Shown: positions 17,067-24,085 of the stretch, one piece after another
Position numbering within the stretch: the first letter of the stretch is position 1
Layout of the letters: each line of letters begins with the position of its first letter
Source: Mycobacterium sp. SMC-4
GTDB taxonomy: Bacteria; Actinomycetota; Actinomycetes; Mycobacteriales; Mycobacteriaceae
Reading direction: 5' to 3'
DNA: 64,000 nucleotides
Assembly: GCF_025263265.1 (NCBI RefSeq)
Contig: NZ_CP079869.1
Coordinates: 868,001-932,000 of the forward strand
Notes under the pieces: model-generated
What the model saw: the letters and a program-made list of their open reading frames with translations, nothing else
Told to the model about the DNA's origin: nothing
Database searches by the model: none
Made by a program: the position numbers and the translations under genes

Positions 17067-17594
17067 TCAGTTCGTCCTTTCGGTATGGGCGTAGAGGTCG
17101 CGCAGCAGCGAGATCTCGGCGCCGTGGTGAATCACTTCGCGGTTGATGTGCAGGATGAGCTCGCTGACCGGGTGCTGTGCCCAGTCGCCCTCGGCCGGTC
17201 CCACCGGTCGGGCCAGCGCGGCGTCGTCGAGCCCGCGCACGCCGGCGTTCCAGCGCCGGTACACGTCGTCGAGTTGGGCCAGCGCCGTTGCGGCCTCCGT
17301 CGCATAATTCCAGGACGAGTAGTCGGCCGGCGGTCCGTCGAAGTGCGAGTGCACACGCACGGCGAGGACGCCGACGATGACGTGGGCCATCCGCCACGCA
17401 ATCGTGGTGACCGGCTCCGGCTGCGGTGGCGGATGGGCGAAGTCGACCGTGCCGTCGCGGTGCACGGTCCAGCAATTCGGCACCGGTTCCCAGAAGTACT
17501 CGTCGTCGGTCAGCCCGTCCAGCCGCGGACGCAGTTGTCCTTGCCAGTGGAAGTCCAGCTGATCGGCCAGCAGATGGGCCAAGTGCGTGCTCAT
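17067..17594 (-). CDS. DinB-superfamily protein
   Basis: A 175-residue DinB-like four-helix protein. Conserved histidines occur in AWRMAHVIVGVLAVRVHSHF and ELILHINREVIHHGAEISLLRDLY, consistent with a metal-dependent DinB fold. The N-terminal LLADQLDFHWQGQLRPRLDGLTDDEYFWEPVPNCW is typical of mycobacterial DinB proteins. The ATG (MSTHLAHLL) was taken because the longer open frame runs back through the divergent regulator. It is co-transcribed with the second DinB gene and divergent from the WYL regulator. Confidence 0.8.
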   Translation of the reverse strand: MSTHLAHLLADQLDFHWQGQLRPRLDGLTDDEYFWEPVPNCWTVHRDGTVDFAHPPPQPEPVTTIAWRMAHVIVGVLAVRVHSHFDGPPADYSSWNYATEAATALAQLDDVYRRWNAGVRGLDDAALARPVGPAEGDWAQHPVSELILHINREVIHHGAEISLLRDLYAHTERTN

Positions 17595-17616
17595 GGGTTC
17601 ACCATCGCAGCCATAA

Positions 17617-17633
17617 CGGACAGATTCTGTCCG
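17617..17633. promoter_or_regulatory. Operator candidate between DinB operon and WYL regulator
   Basis: CGGACAG-ATT-CTGTCCG is a perfect 7-3-7 inverted repeat. It lies 22 bases upstream of the WYL regulator start and 22 bases upstream of the DinB start. It is a likely binding site for the adjacent HTH-WYL protein. Confidence 0.55.
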
Positions 17634-17655
17634 CGATAGGAGGAAACTCGGCGTC

Positions 17656-18609
17656 ATGTCGGAAACCACTGCGCGGGTGTTGCAATTGCTGGGACTGTTG
17701 CAGTCCCGACGGGTGTGGGGTGGGGACGAGCTCGCCCGTCGTCTCGGGGTGACCACCCGCAGTGTGCGTCGCGACGTCGAACGGTTGCGTGAGCTCGGCT
17801 ACCCAGTGCACGCCAGCACCGGGGTGGGCGGCGGATACCAGCTGGGAGCCGGTGCTGCACTGCCGCCGCTGCTGCTCGACCCCGAGGAAGCCGTGGCGAT
17901 GGCGGTGTGTCTGCGGGTGGCCGCCGGCGGCAGCGTCGCCGGGGTGGGGGAGTCCGCGTTGCGCGCGTTGACCAAGCTCGATCAGGTGATGCCGGCTCGA
18001 TTGCGCTCTCAGGTCGCCGCGGTGCACGAGTCGACGGTGACGCTCGGTACCGCCACCGACACCCCCGTGGCCCCCGACGTGTTGATGACCCTGGCCCGGG
18101 CCAGCCGAGACCACGAGCACGTGACCGCCACCTACGTCGACATCCGCGGCACCGTCACCGCGCGTCGGGTGGAGCCTTATCACCTGGTGACCACGGGCCG
18201 GCGCTGGTATCTGCTGTGTTTCGACCGTGATCGCCAGGACTGGCGCAGTCTGCGGCTGGACCGGATGTCGGAGGTGGCGGCGGCGGGCTCGACGTTCCGT
18301 CCGCGCCCGGCACCCGACCCCGCGTCCTACGTGCGCCGTGCGATCAGCTCATCGCCGTACCCCTACGTCGCACGGGTCCGCTACTTCGCGCCCAGTGAAG
18401 CCGTCGCACAGGTGTTTTCGCCGGCCTCGGCGGACATCGAGCCCGACGGGCCCGACGCCTGCATCGTCACTGCGGGTGGCGACGACCCGATTCGCATGGT
18501 GGCCTGGCTTGCGTTGCCGGACTGCGATTTCGAAGTGCTCGAACCCCCGGAGGTCATCGCCGCGATGCGGACCATGTCCGACCGGCTGGCCGCGGCGGCC
18601 GCCGGATGA
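17656..18609 (+). CDS. HTH-WYL transcriptional regulator (YafY type)
   Basis: A 317-residue regulator. The N-terminal winged-helix HTH (ARVLQLLGLLQSRRVWGGDELARRLGVTTRSVRRDVERLRELGYPV) is followed by the linker GGYQLGAGAALPPLLLDPEEAVA. The WYL domain at about residues 140-215 includes RRVEPYHLVTTGRRWYLLCFD, and a WCX-type C-terminus follows. WYL proteins sense small ligands or nucleic acids and control stress or DNA-damage genes. A good GGAGGAAA ribosome site supports the start. The gene overlaps the downstream ROK kinase by ATGA and is divergent from the two DinB genes. Confidence 0.88.
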   Translation: MSETTARVLQLLGLLQSRRVWGGDELARRLGVTTRSVRRDVERLRELGYPVHASTGVGGGYQLGAGAALPPLLLDPEEAVAMAVCLRVAAGGSVAGVGESALRALTKLDQVMPARLRSQVAAVHESTVTLGTATDTPVAPDVLMTLARASRDHEHVTATYVDIRGTVTARRVEPYHLVTTGRRWYLLCFDRDRQDWRSLRLDRMSEVAAAGSTFRPRPAPDPASYVRRAISSSPYPYVARVRYFAPSEAVAQVFSPASADIEPDGPDACIVTAGGDDPIRMVAWLALPDCDFEVLEPPEVIAAMRTMSDRLAAAAAG

Positions 18610-19514
18610 GTGTGCTGGCACTCGACGTCGGCGGCACCAAGCTGGCGGCTGCCCTCGTCGACGCCGACGGGAATCTGATCCGCACCCGTCGCTGCGGCAC
18701 CCCAAGCGACGGCGACGCCGAGCAGATCTGGCGGGCCGTGGAAGCCCTGCTGGACGCTGTCGTTCACGGCGCGGACATCCGGCCCACCGCGGTCGGCATC
18801 GCCTCGGCCGGCCCGGTCGACGTGCGGCGGGGTGCGGTCAGCCCGATCAACATCGAGGGCTGGCATGGATTCCCGATCGTGGCCCGGGTGGCCGAGGCCA
18901 CCGGGCTGCCGGTGCGGCTCGGCGGCGACGGCCTGTGCATGACGCTCGGCGAGGCCTGGCGCGGCGCCGCCCGCGGCGCGACGTTCGCGCTGGGCATGGT
19001 GGTGTCGACCGGCGTCGGGGGCGGCCTGGTGCTCGACGGCCGACCCGTACACGGTCGCACCGGCAATGCCGGCCACGTCGGCCACGTCATCGTCGAACCG
19101 GACGGGGCCCGGTGCACGTGCGGGTCCCGCGGGTGTGTGGAGACCGTGGCCTCGGGCCCGAGCCTGGTGCGGTGGGCCCGTAGCCAGGGCTGGCAGGCGC
19201 CGGTCGACGCCGACGCGCGGATGCTGGCCGACGCGGCGCGTGGTGGCGACGACGTGGCCCGGGCGGCCTTCGTCCGTGGCGCCGACGCGCTGGCCCGGAC
19301 GATCGCCTCGGCGGCGGCGGTGTGCGACCTGGACCTCGTCGTTGTCGGCGGAGGTGTCGCCAACGCGGGATCGCTGCTGTTCGACCCGTTGCGGCGGGCG
19401 TTGTGCGGCTACGCCGGCCTGGACTTTCTCCGGGACCTGAAGGTGATTGCCGCCGAACTCGGCGAGCAGGCGCCCCTGGTGGGTGCCGCGGCCCTGGCGC
19501 ACCGTTTTGGCTGA
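18606..19514 (+). CDS. ROK-family sugar kinase
   Basis: A 302-residue ROK protein. The phosphate-1 motif LALDVGGTKLAAALVD is at the N-terminus, and the ROK signature GRTGNAGHVGHVIVEPDGARCTCGSRGCVETVASG near residues 145-180 carries the zinc-binding CxCGxxGCxE. There is no DNA-binding domain, so it is a kinase (glucokinase-like) rather than a NagC-type repressor. It is coupled by ATGA overlap to the WYL regulator. Position corresponds to Rv0650 (from memory). The substrate is not determinable from sequence. Confidence 0.88.
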   Translation: MSVLALDVGGTKLAAALVDADGNLIRTRRCGTPSDGDAEQIWRAVEALLDAVVHGADIRPTAVGIASAGPVDVRRGAVSPINIEGWHGFPIVARVAEATGLPVRLGGDGLCMTLGEAWRGAARGATFALGMVVSTGVGGGLVLDGRPVHGRTGNAGHVGHVIVEPDGARCTCGSRGCVETVASGPSLVRWARSQGWQAPVDADARMLADAARGGDDVARAAFVRGADALARTIASAAAVCDLDLVVVGGGVANAGSLLFDPLRRALCGYAGLDFLRDLKVIAAELGEQAPLVGAAALAHRFG

Positions 19515-19726
19515 TGGGGGCCCGACGCGCTAAAGTGTCGAGGTTCCACCGAAGACCGTCGGTCACCAGCAATGGTTGAAGGTCCGGGTTTCGACTCGGC
19601 GGCCCACGCAGGAGGACGAGGCCAGTACGTCATGTGCGCGCCCCGACCTGTCTGCGTCGGGGCGTTCGTGTTTTCCGGCCCCTCATGCGGTGGGACAACC
19701 CCGATATCCACCACGAGGAGGCATGC
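19515..19726 (+). promoter_or_regulatory. rplJ (L10) leader with attenuator-like hairpin
   Basis: This 212-base untranslated region contains a GACCGTCGGTC hairpin near 19555 and the stretch CCCACGCAGGAGGACGAGGCC, which is conserved before rplJ in mycobacteria (from memory). A 9-base stem CGCCCCGAC/GTCGGGGCG at 19639-19664 is followed by TTCGTGTTTT, the form of an intrinsic terminator, about 60 bases before rplJ. L10(L12)4 binding to its leader is the known autoregulatory mechanism in other bacteria. Attenuation here is inferred. Confidence 0.6.
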
Positions 19727-20254
19727 ATGGCCAAGCCTGAAAAGGCCACCGCGGTTGCCGACATCGCCGAGCAGTTCAAGGAGGCCTCGGCGGCGCTGGT
19801 CACCGAGTACCGCGGACTGACCGTCGCCAACCTCAAAGACCTGCGCCGTTCGCTCGGTGATTCCGCCACCTATACAGTCGCCAAGAACACGCTGGTCAAG
19901 CGTGCCGCGGCGGAGGCGGGCATCGAAGGACTCGACGACCTGTTCGTCGGGCCCACCGCGATCGCGTTCGTCAAGGGCGAGGCCGTCGACGCCGCCAAGG
20001 CGATCAAGACCTTCGCCAAGGACAACAAGGCGCTGGTCGTCAAGGGCGGCTACATGGACGGCCGTGCGCTGTCCGTCGACGAGGTCAACCGCATCGCGGA
20101 CCTCGAGTCGCGCGAGGTGCTGCTGGCCAAGATGGCCGGCGCGATGAAGGCGAATCTGTCCAAGGCTGCCGGTCTGTTCAACGCTCCCGCGTCGCAGGTC
20201 GCACGTCTGGCTGCCGCGCTGCAAGAGAAGAAACAGGGCGAAGAGGCCGCCTAG
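19727..20254 (+). CDS. rplJ: 50S ribosomal protein L10
   Basis: A 175-residue L10. The N-terminal rRNA-binding part includes [41 protein letters not shown], and the C-terminal helices that bind L7/L12 dimers are present. The ATG after GAGGAGGCATGC begins [17 protein letters not shown]. It is co-transcribed with rplL 53 bases downstream, and the structured leader upstream suggests autoregulation. Confidence 0.97.
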   Translation: MAKPEKATAVADIAEQFKEASAALVTEYRGLTVANLKDLRRSLGDSATYTVAKNTLVKRAAAEAGIEGLDDLFVGPTAIAFVKGEAVDAAKAIKTFAKDNKALVVKGGYMDGRALSVDEVNRIADLESREVLLAKMAGAMKANLSKAAGLFNAPASQVARLAAALQEKKQGEEAA

Positions 20255-20307
20255 GGCCCGCTTCACCCCCACCACTACTTACGAAGTAAGAACCAGGAAG
20301 GACCATC

Positions 20308-20700
20308 ATGGCCAAGTTGTCCACCGATGAACTGCTCGACGCTTTCAAGGAGCTGACGCTGCTGGAGCTCTCGGAGTTCGTCAAGAAGTTCGAGGAGACC
20401 TTCGAGGTCACCGCCGCCGCTCCGGTCGCCGTGGCCGCCGCCGGCCCCGCCGCCGGTGGTGCGCCGGCCGAGGCTGCCGAAGAGCAGTCGGAGTTCGACG
20501 TCATCCTCGAGTCCGCCGGTGAGAAGAAGATCGGCGTCATCAAGGTCGTCCGCGAGATCGTCTCCGGCCTGGGCCTCAAGGAGGCCAAGGATCTGGTCGA
20601 CAGCGCCCCCAAGCCGCTGCTCGAGAAGGTCAACAAGGAGGCCGCCGAGGAAGCCAAGGGCAAGCTCGAGGCTGCCGGCGCATCGGTCACCGTCAAGTAA
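20308..20700 (+). CDS. rplL: 50S ribosomal protein L7/L12
   Basis: A 130-residue L12. The N-terminal dimerisation domain ([34 protein letters not shown]) is followed by an Ala/Pro/Gly-rich hinge at about residues 38-58. The C-terminal factor-binding domain contains [30 protein letters not shown]. It forms the ribosomal stalk that recruits elongation factors. An intrinsic terminator follows directly. Confidence 0.97.
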   Translation: MAKLSTDELLDAFKELTLLELSEFVKKFEETFEVTAAAPVAVAAAGPAAGGAPAEAAEEQSEFDVILESAGEKKIGVIKVVREIVSGLGLKEAKDLVDSAPKPLLEKVNKEAAEEAKGKLEAAGASVTVK

Positions 20701-20718
20701 CGTCGACCGAGACATTCG

Positions 20719-20755
20719 CTGTGGGGCCGGTCTGGCAAACGGACCGGCCCCACAG
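20719..20755 (+). terminator. Intrinsic terminator after rplL
   Basis: CTGTGGGGCCGGTC and GACCGGCCCCACAG form a 14-base perfect stem with a loop of about 9 bases, followed by TTGTCTT. It ends the rplJ-rplL unit. Confidence 0.85.
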
Positions 20756-20865
20756 TTGTCTTCGATGGACCCGGTGTCGTCGGCTGAGCCGGTAGGTTAC
20801 AGTGACTCAAGCCACAGGCGGGAAGCCTGTGGCGAGGAATCCGGGACTGGTTGAGAGGAATCCGC

Positions 20866-21948
20866 GTGGGCATTGGTATTCAGGTTGAGGGGCTGACGAA
20901 GTCCTTCGGAGCCCAGCGAATCTGGGAGGACGTCACGTTCGACCTCCCGGCCGGTGAGGTCAGTGTTCTGCTCGGTCCGTCGGGTACCGGTAAGTCGGTG
21001 TTCCTGAAGTCGTTGATCGGTCTGCTTCGTCCCGAGCGCGGCAAGATCGTCGTCGACGGCACCAACATCATCGAGTGCTCGGCCAAGGAGCTCTACGAGA
21101 TCCGCACGCTGTTCGGCGTGATGTTCCAGGACGGCGCCCTGTTCGGCTCGATGAGCCTCTACGACAACACCGCGTTCCCGCTTCGTGAGCACACGAAGAA
21201 GAAGGAATCCGAGATCCGCAAGATCGTCATGGAGAAGCTGGACCTGGTCGGTCTCGGCGGTGACGAGGACAAGTTCCCCGGCGAGATCTCCGGCGGTATG
21301 CGCAAGCGCGCCGGCCTGGCCCGCTCGCTGGTGCTGGATCCGCAGATCATTCTCTGCGACGAGCCGGACTCCGGTCTGGACCCGGTACGTACGGCCTACC
21401 TGTCGCAGCTGCTGATCGACATCAACGCCCAGATCGACTGCACGATCCTGATCGTGACGCACAACATCAACATCGCCCGCACCGTGCCCGACAACATGGG
21501 CATGCTGTTCCGTAAGCACCTGGTCATGTTCGGTCCCCGCGAGGTGCTGCTGACCAGTGACGAGCCGGTGGTCAAGCAGTTCCTCAACGGGCGTCGGATC
21601 GGGCCGATCGGCATGTCGGAGGAGAAGGACGAGTCGACGATGGCCGAGGAGCAGGCCATGGTCGACGCGGGTCACCACGACGGTGGCACCGAGGAGATCG
21701 AAGGCGTGCCGCCGCAGGTCATGGCGACTCCGGGGATGCCCGAGCGCAAGGCCGTCGGTCGTCGCCAGGCCCGGGTGCGCGAAATCATGCACACCCTGCC
21801 CGCCAAGGCGCAGGAGGCCATCCGCGCCGACCTGGAGAGCAGCCAGCAGTACACCACTCAGGACTACCCCGACGACAGCACCACCCGTCAGCAGCAGGCT
21901 GAGGACGACGCACCCACCGGTCGTATCCCGGTGGCCGGAGAGCGTTGA
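20866..21948 (+). CDS. mkl: Mce-associated ABC transporter ATPase Mkl (MlaF family)
   Basis: A 360-residue ATPase. The Walker A motif GPSGTGKS is near residue 42, the ABC signature is SGGMRKRAGLARS and the Walker B is ILCDEPDSGLDPV. In mycobacteria this ATPase is thought to energise the several Mce lipid importers together with YrbE permeases. About 100 C-terminal residues beyond the ABC domain form a charged, Gln/Glu-rich tail characteristic of Mkl. The GTG (VGIGIQVEGL) follows GAGAGGAA; an in-frame ATG five codons earlier is less well placed. A strong terminator follows. Confidence 0.92.
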   Translation: MGIGIQVEGLTKSFGAQRIWEDVTFDLPAGEVSVLLGPSGTGKSVFLKSLIGLLRPERGKIVVDGTNIIECSAKELYEIRTLFGVMFQDGALFGSMSLYDNTAFPLREHTKKKESEIRKIVMEKLDLVGLGGDEDKFPGEISGGMRKRAGLARSLVLDPQIILCDEPDSGLDPVRTAYLSQLLIDINAQIDCTILIVTHNINIARTVPDNMGMLFRKHLVMFGPREVLLTSDEPVVKQFLNGRRIGPIGMSEEKDESTMAEEQAMVDAGHHDGGTEEIEGVPPQVMATPGMPERKAVGRRQARVREIMHTLPAKAQEAIRADLESSQQYTTQDYPDDSTTRQQQAEDDAPTGRIPVAGER

Positions 21949-21966
21949 CCAGCTAGAGCACATCGA

Positions 21967-22004
21967 AAGGCCGGGTCCGGACGTCGAGTCCGGACCCGGC
22001 CTTT
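21967..22004 (+). terminator. Intrinsic terminator after mkl
   Basis: AAGGCCGGGTCCGGAC and GTCCGGACCCGGCCTT form a 16-base stem around a 5- to 6-base loop, followed by TTTCTGC. It is among the strongest hairpins in the window. Confidence 0.9.
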
Positions 22005-22297
22005 TTCTGCGCTCAGCGCCGCTTCCCGGCGAAACCACCTGCGACAACCGGTGCAGATGTGACCACCGTTGCTGATTTTGCGTGGGCGGCAGTCAAGTTA
22101 CGGCCGCACTCGCGTGAGCGTGTAGTACCGCGTGTTCAGGGGACTGGATATCCGGTCCCTATCAGCGGAATCCGTGGAATATGCACGACGTGCCGTTTTT
22201 CCGTGCCGTGGGGTTGCGAAATTGACGCTGACGCTTATAGAGTTTGCCAGGATCGCACAAGCGCGCATATTTCTGGTGGTACTCAGTCGGGAGAGCA
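22005..22297 (+). promoter_or_regulatory. Upstream region of first exported hydrolase, with palindrome and promoter-like element
   Basis: No gene is supported in this interval. It holds a near-perfect 20-base palindrome at 22140-22159 (GGGACTGGAT and ATCCGGTCCC, one mismatched pair). A TATAGAGTTTGCCAG element at 22236-22250 recurs in closely similar form (TGTAGCGTTTGCCAG, 24041-24055) before the second hydrolase. The TATAGA part could be a -10 box and GTTTGCCAG a conserved transcript start. The base composition is slightly lower in GC than the flanking genes. Confidence 0.4.
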
Positions 22298-23935
22298 ATG
22301 GTGGACCGCTATCGAGTCCTGTTGGGGGCAGGCGTCCTGGCGGGGGGTGTTTCAGCGGCGATGCTCGCCGGGGCGGGCGTCGCCGGCGCCGACAGCGGCG
22401 GCTCGTCGACAGATTCGGGCTCGGGTGCGTCGGCCTCCACGCGGGCCGGTGCGTCCACATCGGGTTCGCAGTCCGGACGCGGCGAGCGCACCGGCCGCAC
22501 CGACCGCACCAGCCGGGCCGATCGAGCCGATCGAGCCGATCGGGTGCAGACCCGGCGTGCGGCCGCGCAGCGCACCGAGGACGAGCGCGAAGCCGACCCG
22601 GACCCTGCCGACTCAGACCGCACCGACGACAACCCGGTGTCGGGCGAGTCGCAGCGCCCGACACCCACCGCCGTCGTCCCGGAGCCCGTCGAGCAGCCGG
22701 TCCCTGCCCGCGAGGCAGCAGTGGTCGGCACGCCCGCCCCGGCGGTCGAGGCCGAGATCGACGAACCCGCTGAGAGCACGTTCGTGCAGAGCATCGAGAC
22801 CGACTTCTCCGCACGCGACGACGCCGTGGTCCTGCACGTCGCGGCGGTCCAGAACCCGTGGGTGGGCGCGGCGAATGACGTCGTCAAGGTCCTCGACGTT
22901 CTCAACGACATCGGCACCGCGGTCTACAACCTCTACACCCGGACGATGGAATTCCTGGCCGGGCCGGTGCGCGCGCCCTTCGGCAGCAAGGTCCGCGTCG
23001 AGCGGTCCACGCTGGTGCTCGGTGACAGCGTGGAGGTCAAGGCCGACTGGTACTTTCCGACCAGCACCCGACGCCCGACCGGCATCATCTATTTCCAGCA
23101 TGGTTTCCTGGCCACCGCGTCGTTCTACAGCGCGACGGCGGCTTACCTTGCCGAGAAGACCAACAGCATCGTCATCGCTCCGACGTTGACGTGGAACGTC
23201 TTCGACATCGAGAACTACCCCCTGATGCTGCCGCACACCTACCGCGCCATCGGCGACCTGTTCATCGGAGACCGCGAAGCTCTGCACGCCAGCGCCGCGC
23301 TGGCCGGCTACAACGGACGGTTGCCCAACCGGGTTGTGCTGTCCGGACATTCCGCCGGTGGGGGCGCGGTGGTGGGCGCTGCCGGCTACCTCGTCGACCG
23401 TGGCCAGACCCGCGACCTTGCCGGCGTGGTGATGCTCGACGGCGCCGCGTTCTTCGGCACCATGGCCTCGGCGCTGGCCAAGATCCCGACGTCTATCCCG
23501 GTGTACAACCTGGCTGCCGAGCCCGACAGCTGGAATGTCTACGGCGAAGCCAGCTACTACCTCGCCAAGTCGCGACCGGAGACGTTCACGGGACTGCAGA
23601 TCAGCGGCGGCAAGCACTCCGATGCGATGCAGAGCGCCAGTCCGACCGTGCAGTTCCTGGCCTACCTGGCCACCGGTTTCTCCAAGCCGGGCAATGTCGC
23701 GGTCAGCGGGACCGTCGCTGCCGGATGGATCGGTGACTTGCTCAAGGGCACTCACACCGCGCAGTTCTACGGTGAGCCGGGCTCGTCGCTGAAGATCCTC
23801 GCCGGCTGGTGGCGTCAGTCAGCCGAGGTGCTGTCGGTGGAGACGATCTCGCTGAGTGCGTTGCATCTGCTGTTCACGTGCCTGCTCAACCCGTCTGACA
23901 CCGAATGCCGGCCGGCACGCACGTCGGCGGCCTGA
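22298..23935 (+). CDS. Exported alpha/beta hydrolase with disordered linker (paralogue 1)
   Basis: A 545-residue protein. The signal peptide RVLLGAGVLAGGVSAAMLAGAGVAGA is followed by about 140 residues of Ser/Arg/Asp/Thr/Pro-rich disordered sequence, including tandem RAD triplets. The C-terminal alpha/beta hydrolase begins with VEVKADWYFPTS, has the oxyanion segment YFQHGFLATASFYS, the nucleophile elbow GHSAGGGAVVGAAGY at about residue 350, and a likely catalytic His in GGKHSD. The substrate is unknown; a cell-wall or lipid esterase role is plausible. ATG after GGGAGAGCA. It is the tandem paralogue of the next gene. Confidence 0.75.
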   Translation: MVDRYRVLLGAGVLAGGVSAAMLAGAGVAGADSGGSSTDSGSGASASTRAGASTSGSQSGRGERTGRTDRTSRADRADRADRVQTRRAAAQRTEDEREADPDPADSDRTDDNPVSGESQRPTPTAVVPEPVEQPVPAREAAVVGTPAPAVEAEIDEPAESTFVQSIETDFSARDDAVVLHVAAVQNPWVGAANDVVKVLDVLNDIGTAVYNLYTRTMEFLAGPVRAPFGSKVRVERSTLVLGDSVEVKADWYFPTSTRRPTGIIYFQHGFLATASFYSATAAYLAEKTNSIVIAPTLTWNVFDIENYPLMLPHTYRAIGDLFIGDREALHASAALAGYNGRLPNRVVLSGHSAGGGAVVGAAGYLVDRGQTRDLAGVVMLDGAAFFGTMASALAKIPTSIPVYNLAAEPDSWNVYGEASYYLAKSRPETFTGLQISGGKHSDAMQSASPTVQFLAYLATGFSKPGNVAVSGTVAAGWIGDLLKGTHTAQFYGEPGSSLKILAGWWRQSAEVLSVETISLSALHLLFTCLLNPSDTECRPARTSAA

Positions 23936-24040
23936 GAGCGCCGCGAAAGTGCGCTGACGGTAGCGATCTGGTTGTCCGCACGACAGTGGGAGCACTCTCG
24001 CCGGGTGGTCGTGAAAACGGGGTCGGTGTCGTCGCTGCGC

Positions 24041-24055
24041 TGTAGCGTTTGCCAG
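24041..24055 (+). promoter_or_regulatory. Repeated promoter-like element before second hydrolase
   Basis: TGTAGCGTTTGCCAG matches TATAGAGTTTGCCAG at 22236-22250 upstream of the paralogue at 13 of 15 positions, including a 9-base identical GTTTGCCAG. It lies 30 bases before the start codon, consistent with a -10 box and start site with a short leader. Confidence 0.4.
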
Positions 24056-24085
24056 ATTCCGATGAGTTTGGACCGGGGGCAACTG

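Noticed and set aside
22059..23189. Plus-strand frame of 376 codons overlapping the start of the first hydrolase
   Set aside because: Out of frame with the signal-peptide protein; its sequence is Arg/Ser/Pro-rich shadow of the hydrolase linker.
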